Source of the DNA: JALORV01 sp963754065
GTDB lineage: Bacteria > Pseudomonadota > Gammaproteobacteria > Burkholderiales > Burkholderiaceae_F
Direction: 5' to 3'
NCBI GenBank assembly: GCA_963754065.1
Contig: CAVWFH010000012.1
Span: forward strand, 1-64,000
DNA: 64,000 nt
A model generated the notes under the pieces. That model was not told the origin of the DNA. It saw nothing but the letters and a program-made list of their open reading frames with translations, and did no database searches. The position numbers and the translations under genes are program-made. Below, one piece after another: positions 43,710 through 56,858 of this stretch (position 1 is its first letter; every line of letters starts with the position of its first letter).

Positions 43710-44501
43710 CTAACGCGGCGCGCTGAACATCAGCGCCGTCAAGACGAAATCCAGGCCCAGTACGGCCAGCGATGAAATCACAACCGTGCGCGTGGTGGCC
43801 TGGGCAACTCCTTCCGGAGTGGCTTCGGCTTCGTAGCCCTGGTACAGGGCGACGAAGGTACAGGCAATGCCGAACACGATGCTCTTGATGATGCCGTTGC
43901 CAACATCGTCCCAGACGTCGACGCCGCTTTGCATCTGCGACCAGAACGCGCCGGGATCGATGCCGATCATCAGCACCCCGACAACATAGCCGCCGAGGAT
44001 GCCGACTGCAGAAAAGATGGCCGCCAGCAGCGGCATCGAAATGATGCCGGCCAGGAGGCGCGGCGCCAGCACGCGCGACTTGGGGTCGACCGCCATCATC
44101 TCCATGGCCGCCAGCTGTTCGCCGGCCTTCATCAGCCCGATCTCGGCGGTCAGCGACGTGCCCGCGCGTCCGGCGAACAGCAGTCCGGTAACGACCGGAC
44201 CGAGTTCGCGCACCAGCGACAGCGCGACCAGCAGTCCGAGCGACTCGGCCGCGCCGTAACGCGACAGCGTGTAGTAGCCCTGCAGTGCCAGCACGAAGCC
44301 GACGGCGAGCCCCGACGCCGCGATGATCACCAGCGAATAGTTGCCGATCGAGTGGATCTGCGCCGCCGTCAGGTAAAAACGCGCCAGTGCCGCCGGGATG
44401 TTCTTGATCATCTCGACAAAGAAGAACGCGCTGTGGCCCAGCCCGCGCATGACTTCCAGCGCGCGCCGTCCGAGCGTCGGAAGGAATTCCGTTGCTGTCA
44501 T
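43710..44501 (-). CDS. mlaE: Mla transporter permease MlaE
   Basis: A 263-residue inner-membrane permease of the phospholipid transporter. Conserved helices include IIAASGLAVGFVLALQGYYTL, LSLVRELGPVVTGLLFAGRAGTSLTAEIGLMK and the FGIACTFVALYQGYEAEATPEGVAQATTRTVV segment. It docks MlaF below and MlaD above. Starts about 55 bases after mlaF. Confidence 0.95.
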   Translation of the reverse strand: MTATEFLPTLGRRALEVMRGLGHSAFFFVEMIKNIPAALARFYLTAAQIHSIGNYSLVIIAASGLAVGFVLALQGYYTLSRYGAAESLGLLVALSLVRELGPVVTGLLFAGRAGTSLTAEIGLMKAGEQLAAMEMMAVDPKSRVLAPRLLAGIISMPLLAAIFSAVGILGGYVVGVLMIGIDPGAFWSQMQSGVDVWDDVGNGIIKSIVFGIACTFVALYQGYEAEATPEGVAQATTRTVVISSLAVLGLDFVLTALMFSAPR

Positions 44502-44556
44502 CGGTCGGCCCTCGCGCAGAGCGCTCGGGCTTCGCCCCTGGAGCGGCCCTCCACCC

Positions 44557-45360
44557 TCATACGCGCAGCCCCAGGTCCTCGCCGTAGGCGCGGGCGGGGT
44601 AGTGGAAGCGCACCGGCCCGTCCGGCTCGCCCTGGATGAACTGCCTCACTTCGGGATCGTCCGACGCCTGCACTTCGGCGGGCGTGCCATGCCCGACGAT
44701 GCGTCCGCCCGAGATCACGTAGGCATAGTCGCTGATCAGGAAACATTCGTGCACGTCGTGCGAGACCACCAGCGAGGTGGCCCCGGTCGCATCGTTGAGC
44801 CGACGGATCAGATTCGCCGCGACCCCGAGCGAGATCGGATCGAGCCCTGCGAACGGCTCGTCGTACATGATGAGGTCGGGATCGAGCGCGATCGCGCGCG
44901 CCAGCGCGACCCGCCGCGCCATGCCGCCGGAAAGGTCGGCCGGCTTGAGGTAGGCCGCACCGCGCAAGCCCACCGCGTTCAGCTTCATCAGCACCAGGTC
45001 GCGGATCATCGGCTCCGGCAGCGGCGTGTGCTCGCGTAGCGGGAAGGCGACGTTGTCGAATACCGTCAGATCGGTAAACAGCGCGCCGAACTGGAACAGC
45101 ATCCCAAGCCGGCGCCGGAGTGCATACAGCGACTCGCGGTCGCGCGGATTGACCGGAACACCATCGAACGTGACCGTGCCCTGTTGCGGCGTCAGCACGC
45201 CACCAATCAGCCGCAGCAACGTGGTCTTGCCGCAGCCGGAGCCGCCCATGATGGCAATGACCTTGCCGCGCGGGAACACCATCGAGACGTCCGACAGGAT
45301 GACGCGCTGGTCATAACCGAACGTCACATGGTCGATCGCGACGAGCGCGTCGTTTTTCAT
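44557..45360 (-). CDS. mlaF: Mla transporter ATP-binding protein MlaF
   Basis: A 267-residue ABC ATPase powering phospholipid transport. Walker A GGSGCGKTTLL, signature LSGGMARR, Walker B LIMYDEPFAGLDP and switch VSHDVHECF are intact. ATG at 45360 gives the family start MKNDALVAIDHVTFGY; upstream codons to 45435 are non-conserved. First gene of the mlaF-E-D-A-C-B series; its promoter should lie in the 115 bases before it. Confidence 0.95.
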   Translation of the reverse strand: MKNDALVAIDHVTFGYDQRVILSDVSMVFPRGKVIAIMGGSGCGKTTLLRLIGGVLTPQQGTVTFDGVPVNPRDRESLYALRRRLGMLFQFGALFTDLTVFDNVAFPLREHTPLPEPMIRDLVLMKLNAVGLRGAAYLKPADLSGGMARRVALARAIALDPDLIMYDEPFAGLDPISLGVAANLIRRLNDATGATSLVVSHDVHECFLISDYAYVISGGRIVGHGTPAEVQASDDPEVRQFIQGEPDGPVRFHYPARAYGEDLGLRV

Positions 45361-45475
45361 AGTGGCGGGTGGGAGGACGGCATCGAGGCCCAGCGGAGGG
45401 TGCCGGACGCCCGATCGAGCGGCGGATTGTCGCACGGTGCGTCCGGCCCCAATCGAGGCCGGAACGTGTGATGGA

Positions 45476-45889
45476 CTAACGCAACGGGGTGATCAAGCCG
45501 CTGGAAACCGCGACCTTGTCGCCCGGCCGGAACGTTGGCCGCTGGTAGACGCGGACCGTGCGATCGATCCCGTCCTCGAAACGGACGCGCACGTCCCAGA
45601 CCGTCTTGGTATCGGCATTGCTGGCAATCGCGCTGCCCGCCATGCCACCGGCCACGCTGCCCGCCGCGGTCGCGATGGTCTGCCCGGCGCCACCGCCGAT
45701 GTTGCTGCCGAGCCAGCCGCCCAGCACCGCGCCGCCGATGGCGCCGACGACCTGTGTGGCCTGGTTCGCTTCGGTCCCCTCGACAATCGACTGCACGACC
45801 CCGGTGCCGGAGACGCCGGCGCCCGGCGGAGTCGCACACGCCGCCAGCAGCAACGACGCCAGCAACGCCATCCAGTGAATCACCCTCAT
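45476..45889 (-). CDS. Glycine-zipper outer-membrane lipoprotein, SlyB-like
   Basis: A 137-residue lipoprotein with lipobox LLAAC (Cys18) and a central glycine-zipper segment (GAIGGAVLGGWLGSNIGGGAGQTIATAAGS) typical of SlyB/OmpA-associated 17-kDa-antigen-like proteins. The C-terminal domain (VRFEDGIDRTVRVYQRPTFRPGDKVAV) resembles the SlyB C-terminus. Likely an outer-membrane stability lipoprotein. It lies 7 bases after the binding-protein gene. Confidence 0.85.
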   Translation of the reverse strand: MRVIHWMALLASLLLAACATPPGAGVSGTGVVQSIVEGTEANQATQVVGAIGGAVLGGWLGSNIGGGAGQTIATAAGSVAGGMAGSAIASNADTKTVWDVRVRFEDGIDRTVRVYQRPTFRPGDKVAVSSGLITPLR

Positions 45890-45896
45890 CGCTGGC

Positions 45897-46742
45897 TCAC
45901 TCCGGAGTGGTGTTCAGGTAATACATCGCGGCCAACAGTGGGCCGGGCTTGCCGAGCGGCGCCAGCCAGCGATCGAAGATCTCCTTGATCGCGCCCGACC
46001 GATAGACCTGCGAGAGCGCGCGGTTGACCGCCAGACGGAACGCCGGGTCGCGCCGCATCATCAGTGCATAGGGCTCGAACGAGAAGTCGTCCTGGATCAG
46101 GGTGTACTTGATGTCGGCGCGAGCGCGTATGACATTGCCGACGAGGACAATGCGATCCGCCGCATAGCCGTCAATGCGCTTTTCGTTCAGCGCGGCCAGC
46201 GCCTCGGCTTCGTCCTTGACCGTCACGACCTTGGCGTCGATCAGCTTGTCCTTCAGCGCGGCTTTCAGGCTGGTCTCGGTCGTCGTGCCGGGTTTTACCG
46301 CAATCGTCTTGCCGGCCAGATCGGCGAGCCGGTTCAGATTCGATTCGGCCAGGACCAGCACGCCGCCGCCGTCGACGAAGGTCAGGTTGGAGAAGTCGAC
46401 GCGCTCCTGGCGGCTGAGCGTCACCGTGGTGTTGCCGCATTCGAGGTCGATCGCGCCGCCGGTCACCTGGTCGAAGCGGTTGGCCGACGTGACCGCAACC
46501 CACTTGATCGCCAGACTGCCACCGAGCGAACGCTCGATGCTCGCAGCGACCCGCTTGCACAGGTCGACGGAGTACCCGGCCGGCTGGCCATCCGGCCCGG
46601 TAAACGAGAACGGCGGCGAGTCGGCGCGATAGCCCAGCGTGATCGACTTGGCGTCGCGGACCTTCTTGAGTGTTCCGGTGTCCTGGGCCTGCGCCCCGAC
46701 CGCCAGCAGCATGGCGCACACGACCCACAGGGTCTTCAGCAT
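45897..46742 (-). CDS. Amino-acid ABC transporter substrate-binding protein (family 3)
   Basis: A 281-residue periplasmic binding protein: signal peptide to about residue 20 (AVGAQAQ), then SBP family 3 fold with ITLGYRADSPPFSFTGPDGQPAGYSVDLC, the amino-acid ligand site region GNTTVTLSRQERVDFS and GKTIAVKPGTTTETSL. Such proteins bind glutamate/aspartate or other polar amino acids. No permease or ATPase genes are adjacent, so it is an orphan component here. ATG at 46742 fits the signal peptide. Confidence 0.85.
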   Translation of the reverse strand: MLKTLWVVCAMLLAVGAQAQDTGTLKKVRDAKSITLGYRADSPPFSFTGPDGQPAGYSVDLCKRVAASIERSLGGSLAIKWVAVTSANRFDQVTGGAIDLECGNTTVTLSRQERVDFSNLTFVDGGGVLVLAESNLNRLADLAGKTIAVKPGTTTETSLKAALKDKLIDAKVVTVKDEAEALAALNEKRIDGYAADRIVLVGNVIRARADIKYTLIQDDFSFEPYALMMRRDPAFRLAVNRALSQVYRSGAIKEIFDRWLAPLGKPGPLLAAMYYLNTTPE

Positions 46743-46868
46743 GTCATTTACCTTTCTTGGAGTTCTTGGTGTCCGCACCGGGCGCTCATCGTCCAGCAGG
46801 CCGACCTGCCAGCGGCGGGAACCCCATAGCCTACCAGCGCCAGCGCAACGAACGCTTCCGACAAGGCT

Positions 46869-47357
46869 TCAGGCAGTCGCTGCGCGCCGTTCACGCCGCG
46901 CGAGGTTCAGCGCCTTCAGTTCGGCGTCGTCGTCGGGGACGACAACGAATGCTTCGAGCACGGCGGGTGGAATCGACCGCGCCCGCGCGGAGTCCATGTC
47001 GACGAACGTCCAGACGGTCTCGCCGCGCGCCAGCAGCTTGCGCGCGCGCAGGATGGCGTATCGGCGCAGGCAGTCCCGTTCGCTCCAGCGCGAGATCCAG
47101 GTGTAGACATCGAGTGAATCCCCCAGCAGCGACGGACGGAGGTACTCGATGAAGTGCGTCGCGGCGACCCACGCCATGCGATCGGCGTAGTACCGCTCCA
47201 TTGGCCAACCCTGCGCTGCCGAGTGATCGACCGCCACCTCCTCCATCCAGCGCAGGTACTCGCGGTTGTTGGCGTGTCCGACCGCGTCGATCGATTCGGG
47301 GCCGACCACCAGGGACTTGTGAAAGATTCGCGGCACGAGGTCGAGCTTACCGCGCAT
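46869..47357 (-). CDS. Hotdog-fold acyl-CoA thioesterase
   Basis: A 162-residue hotdog-fold protein of the 4-hydroxybenzoyl-CoA thioesterase-like type. The conserved DAVGHANNREYLRWMEEV segment (about residues 24-41) contains the catalytic aspartate region, followed by a FIEYLRPSLLGDSL strand. It probably hydrolyses acyl-CoA, substrate unknown. It stands between the cytochrome c gene and the orphan amino-acid binding protein. Confidence 0.82.
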   Translation of the reverse strand: MRGKLDLVPRIFHKSLVVGPESIDAVGHANNREYLRWMEEVAVDHSAAQGWPMERYYADRMAWVAATHFIEYLRPSLLGDSLDVYTWISRWSERDCLRRYAILRARKLLARGETVWTFVDMDSARARSIPPAVLEAFVVVPDDDAELKALNLARRERRAATA

Positions 47358-47458
47358 GCCACGAGGCCGCGCCCCGCGCCGAGTTCGCTCGGGACGAAGC
47401 CGATTCGGCCACGCAGGCGCACGACAGCGCCTGCGTTTGCCGCCGCACTCGCGTGCGA

Positions 47459-47890
47459 CTACTTGCGAACCTGCAACTGATACAGATAGTCCGTCAGCGC
47501 AAGGATGCGCGTGCGCACGAACTGTTCGTTGTCGTACGCAAACCCGCGGTAGTAGTTGCCCGCCTTCTCCGTATACGTCGTGCCCCAGATCGGCATTTGC
47601 CGCGGGCCGTGGCCCTTCAGCGCCTGGCGACCGTCAATGATCTCGATCATCCGGTCCGCCGGGAACACGCCGCCGTTGCGCTGCTGGATCGTGGTCAGAT
47701 CGGGCACGGGCATCTTCAGGTACTGCGCGAAGTAGCCGTCACCCTTGCCGGTCGCGCCGTGGCAGGCCACGCAATTCGATTCGTACTCCTGCTTGCCGAG
47801 TTCGCTGCGGGATTCGGCCCAAGCTGCGCCTGAAAGCGCGACGCCTAACGCTGCACCGACCAACATCGTTGCAATTGTGGAACGCCTCAT
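47459..47890 (-). CDS. Periplasmic cytochrome c
   Basis: A 143-residue monohaem class I cytochrome c. Signal peptide (about 1-26, ending AAWAES) is followed by CVACH in SNCVACHGATGKGDG and a likely methionine ligand in PRQMPIWG. ATG at 47890 was chosen over 47941 because GGAGG lies seven bases upstream and the signal peptide is complete. The sequence upstream also contains a CTGCAGA palindrome. It could be an electron carrier for bc1 complex-linked respiration, but a specific partner cannot be named. Confidence 0.88.
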   Translation of the reverse strand: MRRSTIATMLVGAALGVALSGAAWAESRSELGKQEYESNCVACHGATGKGDGYFAQYLKMPVPDLTTIQQRNGGVFPADRMIEIIDGRQALKGHGPRQMPIWGTTYTEKAGNYYRGFAYDNEQFVRTRILALTDYLYQLQVRK

Positions 47891-48035
47891 GGTGAGCCTC
47901 CGCTCATGACGAGAGGAAGTTCTGCAGACGATCTGCAGCACCCCCAGACACTTTCAACCTAGGTCGGGGGAACGTCCCTGCATTGACAGGCCTCAATCTC
48001 CGGCGCGGGAAGGTGCGGCCGCCAAGCCACTCGAT

Positions 48036-48132
48036 CAGAGCAGCGAGCGCCGGTCAGGCGCCTGGGAGTCAACGGGAATGCGTGGAAGTACCCATCAGGA
48101 ATTCGTCGACGGATCGTGCGCAGTGCGGTCCC
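48036..48132 (-). repeat. Degenerate duplicate of the gltD 3' end
   Basis: Minus-strand bases near 48075-48125 still encode CARSVDEFLMGTSTHSR-stop, against CARAVDEFLMGVSTLPR-stop at the real gltD terminus. The bases CCCATCAGGAATTCGTC occur at 48091 and again at 48233, a 142-base offset, and similarity continues into the flanking downstream sequence. The copy lies after the functional gltD and lacks the rest of the gene, so it looks like the remnant of a tandem duplication. Confidence 0.75.
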
Positions 48133-48210
48133 TCTCCAACGCGCGCGGGCGCGCGCGTTCCTCCACATGCCCAGGCACTCGCATAGCGAGGGCCGGGCGA
48201 TCCGCGAACT

Positions 48211-49710
48211 TCAACGGGGAAGCGTAGAAACTCCCATCAGGAATTCGTCTACGGCCCGTGCACACTGCCGCCCTTCGCGGATCGCCCACACGACCAGGCT
48301 CTGGCCGCGGCGCATATCGCCGGCGGCGAACACCTTGGGCACATTGGTTGCGTAAGCGCGAATGCCACCCTTGGCGTCTTCGGTCGCCGCGCGCGCGTTG
48401 CCGCGGGCGTCCTTCTCGACACCGAACGACTCGAGCACGGAACCAACCGGTGCCACGAAACCCATCGCGAAGAGGACCAGGTCGGCCGGCAGTTCGAACT
48501 CGGACCCGGGGACTTCGGCCATCTTCATTGCACCGGTGACAGGGTCCTTTTGCCATTCGACGCGCGCCGCCACCAGCGCGCGCACGTTGCCCTTGCCGTC
48601 GCTCTCGAAGCGCTTGGTGGTCACCGCCCAGTCGCGCTCGACGCCTTCTTCATGCGAGCTGGACGTACGCAGCTTCACGGGCCAATACGGCCACGTGAGT
48701 TCCTTGTTCTCCCTGGCCGGCGGTTGCGGCAGCAGTTCGAATTGCGTGACTGACTTGGCGCCATGCCGGTTCGACGTGCCCACACAGTCCGAGCCGGTGT
48801 CGCCGCCGCCTATGACGACGACATGCTTGCCGGTCGCAAGGATCTGCTCCTTCACCTTGTCGCCTGCCACGACCTTGTTCTGCTGCGGCAGGAACTCCAT
48901 CGCGAAGTGCACGCCCTTCAGTTCGCGGCCGGGCACCGGCAGGTCGCGCGACTGCTCCGCACCTCCCGACAGCACGACGGCATCGAACTCTCGCAGCAGT
49001 TGCTCCGGATCAATCGTTTCCGTCGCCCAGTTGGTGACGCCGCCGTTGAGCTTGCCCTTGCTGACCAGGACACCGGCGCGGAAGGTGACGCCTTCGGCCT
49101 CCATCTGTGCGATGCGCCGGTCGATGTGCGACTTCTCCATCTTGAAGTCGGGAATGCCGTAACGAAGCAGTCCGCCGATGCGATCGTTCTTCTCGAATAC
49201 GGTTACGTCGTGACCGGCGCGCGCGAGCTGCTGCGCAGCCGACAACCCTGCCGGACCGCTGCCGATCACCGCCACCTTGCGGCCGGTCTTCGCCCGTGGC
49301 GGCTGGGGCACGACCCATCCTTCTTCCCAGCCCTTGTCGATGATCTTGTGCTCGATCGACTTGATGCCGACCGGAACGTCCTCGATGTTGAGCGTGCACG
49401 CGGCCTCGCACGGCGCGGGGCACACGCGCCCGGTGAACTCGGGGAAGTTGTTGGTGCTGTGCAGGACGTCGAGCGCGGCCTTCCAGTCACCGCGGTACAC
49501 GAGATCGTTGAAGTCCGGAATGATGTTGTTGACCGGGCAGCCGTGATTGCAGAACGGGATGCCGCAGTCCATGCAGCGCGCGCCCTGCACGGTCGCCTGC
49601 TCGTCGGTGAGGTGGACGACAAACTCGCGCCAGTGCTGCTTGCGCGACTGGGGCGCCTCCGCGGCCTCTTCGAGCCGCTGGTACTCCATGAATCCCGTGA
49701 TCTTTCCCAT
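48211..49710 (-). CDS. gltD: Glutamate synthase (NADPH) small subunit
   Basis: A 499-residue flavoprotein that passes electrons from NADPH to GltB. The N-terminal iron-sulfur region has CMDCGIPFCNHGCPVNN and CPAPCEAACTL; FAD and NADPH folds follow (VIGSGPAGLSAAQQLA; VIGGGDTGSDC). The C-terminus AAGDMRRGQSLVVWAIREGR is typical. Encoded after gltB with a small membrane-protein gene between them. Its last codons are duplicated downstream (48036-48132). Confidence 0.96.
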   Translation of the reverse strand: MGKITGFMEYQRLEEAAEAPQSRKQHWREFVVHLTDEQATVQGARCMDCGIPFCNHGCPVNNIIPDFNDLVYRGDWKAALDVLHSTNNFPEFTGRVCPAPCEAACTLNIEDVPVGIKSIEHKIIDKGWEEGWVVPQPPRAKTGRKVAVIGSGPAGLSAAQQLARAGHDVTVFEKNDRIGGLLRYGIPDFKMEKSHIDRRIAQMEAEGVTFRAGVLVSKGKLNGGVTNWATETIDPEQLLREFDAVVLSGGAEQSRDLPVPGRELKGVHFAMEFLPQQNKVVAGDKVKEQILATGKHVVVIGGGDTGSDCVGTSNRHGAKSVTQFELLPQPPARENKELTWPYWPVKLRTSSSHEEGVERDWAVTTKRFESDGKGNVRALVAARVEWQKDPVTGAMKMAEVPGSEFELPADLVLFAMGFVAPVGSVLESFGVEKDARGNARAATEDAKGGIRAYATNVPKVFAAGDMRRGQSLVVWAIREGRQCARAVDEFLMGVSTLPR

Positions 49711-49712
49711 CG

Positions 49713-50135
49713 CTATCTCATTTCGTCGTTACAGTGTTCAGCGCCGGATTGCGACCGTCGCGTCAGAAACTCGCGCAAGCCGGGTTCGGGAACCGCCGGT
49801 GCGCGGTGCAACCAGATCCACGCGAGCGTCGCGTTCAGATGCGCACCCAGTACGGCGCCGATCAGGATCGTGCCGCCGAGCCACTCCAGCACGCCCGGCA
49901 CCGGACCCTGTGTGTGCATCCACATATAGACCGGGACCGACAACGTCGCGACGAGGATCATCGCCGGCACGACCCACGGCAAGGCAAGCAGCACGGCCAC
50001 GGCGGCGACCGCGGTCCGCACGTCCTCCGGCGCCGTGCGCAGATTCCACAGCAGCAGGGCCAGCGGCACGCTGAGCAGCAGGCCCGGCAGCCAGTCGTGC
50101 AGCTTGGTGGGCCACAGCGTGAGTGGCGGGCGCAT
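49713..50135 (-). CDS. Small membrane protein of unknown function between gltB and gltD
   Basis: A 140-residue protein with three or four hydrophobic segments (about 17-30, 40-57, 58-72, 86-108) and an otherwise charged C-terminus (LTRRSQSGAEHCNDEMR). No family is recognised. It is wedged between gltB (9 bases after its stop) and gltD (2 bases before its start), so it is almost certainly co-expressed with glutamate synthase. It could be a membrane-anchoring or regulatory partner; that is only inference. Confidence 0.65.
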   Translation of the reverse strand: MRPPLTLWPTKLHDWLPGLLLSVPLALLLWNLRTAPEDVRTAVAAVAVLLALPWVVPAMILVATLSVPVYMWMHTQGPVPGVLEWLGGTILIGAVLGAHLNATLAWIWLHRAPAVPEPGLREFLTRRSQSGAEHCNDEMR

Positions 50136-50144
50136 GCTGCAACA

Positions 50145-54842
<4,698 letters not shown>

Positions 54843-54932
54843 GTCGAACGTCCGGCAAAGTAGGCCCGCTTCCGGAAGGGTCACGGTGCATTCGCACTTT
54901 ACTGCGCGAACACTGCACCGCACAACCGAATC

Positions 54933-54990
54933 AATAGGGGTCTGTCCCCATTTAACTAGACTCGATGGACACTCTCATGAAATAGGGGCC
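54933..54990. repeat. REP-like palindrome and AATAGGGG repeat beside the transposase gene
   Basis: GGGG-TCTGT-CCCC (54937-54949) sits within AAT/ATT flanks, and AATAGGGG recurs at 54981-54988, 48 bases later, next to the 3' end of the RAYT-like gene. The stretch is more AT-rich than its surroundings. It resembles REP-type elements that accompany such transposases, though the classic GTAG tetranucleotide is not seen. Confidence 0.55.
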
Positions 54991-54993
54991 ATA

Positions 54994-55704
54994 TCAATTT
55001 GCGGGTGCGATGCGCGGCGATTTGGCGGACCGTGGCCTGCCGGCCTGCGATCGTTCCGGTCGACGCAGACACAAGGGAGCGATCTGCCGAACAAATGCCT
55101 TTGAGCCAAGCACCCAGCCACCAGTGAGTGCTCGCTCAACGCGCGTGACCTCGTCGGACCGAGCGCCCTGGTGCAGGAAACTCCGGTAGGCCGCCTGGCG
55201 CTCGAACGGGGTGTTGCCGAGCGCCCAGTAAAGCGGGTGATCCGCCAACGCCGCATCGGACCAAAGGCCGACATGATGCCGGCAGCTCGACCACCGGTAC
55301 TCCTCGGGCACTGCAACCAGGCCGGCCCGGACCGGCTGCGACTCGATGTAGCGCAGTGCGGACATCAGCTCGGCCTCCGGCTCAAGCAGCGCCGCGCGAT
55401 AGCGGCCGTCAAACAGGCCTCCCTTCTCCGCCCGCCGGTCGTTCACCCAGCGAACGTATCGGCGTCCGATCGATTGCATCGCCCGGCCGAGCCCGCGCGC
55501 ATCCGCAGGCGTTGTCAGTAGCCACACCCCTCGCGGCAGCAACGCGTAGCCGTGCAGGTCCACGCCAGCATCCGCCGTCGCGGCGCGCACTACACCGAGC
55601 AGCTGGTTCGCGTCCTCATCGTCGACGACAACGGCTCGCGCTCCGGCGTGCTGCGCAACGATGTGCGGGTATCCGCCGATCGAAAGTCGCGCGAGTCGCG
55701 CCAT
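54994..55704 (-). CDS. REP-associated tyrosine transposase-like protein with degenerate HUH motif
   Basis: A 236-residue Y1/RAYT-family protein. The fold signals are clear: N-terminal ARLARLSIGGYPHIVAQ, HGYALLPRGVWLLTTP (residues 51-66), MQSIGRRYVRWVNDRR and the GLFDGRYRAALLE segment, then LRYIESQPVRAGLV and YRWSSCRHH. The catalytic HUH motif, normally NHVHLL, reads RGVWLL: both histidines are replaced (residues 59 and 61). Tyr83, in the position of the nucleophile helix, is retained. This suggests loss of transposition activity, perhaps domestication. The gene lies 17 bases before dgt's stop region on the same strand and upstream of gltB. Confidence 0.8.
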   Translation of the reverse strand: MARLARLSIGGYPHIVAQHAGARAVVVDDEDANQLLGVVRAATADAGVDLHGYALLPRGVWLLTTPADARGLGRAMQSIGRRYVRWVNDRRAEKGGLFDGRYRAALLEPEAELMSALRYIESQPVRAGLVAVPEEYRWSSCRHHVGLWSDAALADHPLYWALGNTPFERQAAYRSFLHQGARSDEVTRVERALTGGWVLGSKAFVRQIAPLCLRRPERSQAGRPRSAKSPRIAPAN

Positions 55705-55721
55705 GGCTTGAAGGCGTCGTG

Positions 55722-56858
55722 TCAGCCGTCGCCGACGGCGTACAGACGGCGATGTTCGCGGATCGCGTAGCGATCCGTCATCCCGGCCACGTAGTCAGCG
55801 ATGGCACGCGGCTTGTCCTGGGCGGCGCGCGCCTGATGATCAGCCGGCAGCAGGCGAGGCTCTTCGTCGAAGGCTTCGAAAAGTTCGCGCACGACCTTCC
55901 GTGCCTTGGCCGTCATGCGCATCACCTGATAGTGACGATAGAGGTTGTCGTAAAGGAAGCGCTTCAGCGTGTCGGCCTCGGCGCGCAGCGCGGTGGAGAA
56001 CGCGACCAGCGGCCCTGCACGCCGAACATCATCGAGCGACGCCGGTGCAGCGGCCGCGATGCGCCGCGTGCTTTCGTCAGTCAGATCGACGATCAGTGTG
56101 TTGATCATGCGACGCACGGTTTCATGGATCATCCGGCGCTCCGCAATTGCCGGGAAGTCCGTCCGCACGAGTGCGGCATGGCGCGCGAACAGGGGCACCG
56201 ACTCGAGCTGCCCGATGTCGAGCAGACCCGATCGCAGGCCGTCGTCGATGTCGTGATTGTTGTAGGCGATCTCGTCGGCCAGGTTCGCGATCTGCGCTTC
56301 CAGGCTGGGCTGGCGCTTCAGCAGGAAACGCTCACCGAGTTCTCCGAGCTTGCGAGCGTTCTCGAGCGAGCAGTGCTTCAGGATGCCCTCGCGCGATTCG
56401 AACGTCAGGTTCAGTCCGTTGAAGGCACCGTAGCGCTCTTCGAGTTCCTCTACGACACGAAGCGACTGCAGGTTGTGTTCGAAACCTCCATACGGTCGCA
56501 TGCATTCGGCCAAGGCGTCCTGGCCGGCGTGCCCGAAAGGAGTGTGACCGAGGTCGTGCGCCAGCGAGACCGCCTCGACCAGGTCTTCGTTGAGGCAAAG
56601 GTTGCGCGCGATGGCACGGCCGATCTGCGCCACCTCGAGTGAATGCGTCAGGCGCGTGCGGAACAGATCGCCTTCGTGATTGACGAAGACCTGTGTCTTG
56701 TATTCCAGCCGACGGAACGCGGTCGAGTGGATGATGCGATCACGGTCGCGCTGGAAGTCGGTGCGGCCCTTCACGGGTGCCTCGACGTGGCGTCGCCCGC
56801 GCGACTGCGCGGGATCGGCCGCGTACGGGGCCAGGCCGTTTGGCAACGCCGCGTTCAA
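55722..56858 (-). CDS. dgt: dGTP triphosphohydrolase-like protein
   Basis: A 378-residue HD-domain protein of the Dgt family that hydrolyses dGTP (or other dNTPs) to the nucleoside and triphosphate. HD motifs: RLTHSLEVAQIGRAI and LAHDLGHTPFGHAGQ, plus DEIAYNNHDIDDGLR. The start is a TTG at 56858 overlapping the aroB TGA (TTGA), giving the family length; a larger open frame to 57707 is a shadow of aroB. aroK-aroB-dgt-gltB is a standard betaproteobacterial order. Confidence 0.9.
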   Translation of the reverse strand: MNAALPNGLAPYAADPAQSRGRRHVEAPVKGRTDFQRDRDRIIHSTAFRRLEYKTQVFVNHEGDLFRTRLTHSLEVAQIGRAIARNLCLNEDLVEAVSLAHDLGHTPFGHAGQDALAECMRPYGGFEHNLQSLRVVEELEERYGAFNGLNLTFESREGILKHCSLENARKLGELGERFLLKRQPSLEAQIANLADEIAYNNHDIDDGLRSGLLDIGQLESVPLFARHAALVRTDFPAIAERRMIHETVRRMINTLIVDLTDESTRRIAAAAPASLDDVRRAGPLVAFSTALRAEADTLKRFLYDNLYRHYQVMRMTAKARKVVRELFEAFDEEPRLLPADHQARAAQDKPRAIADYVAGMTDRYAIREHRRLYAVGDG

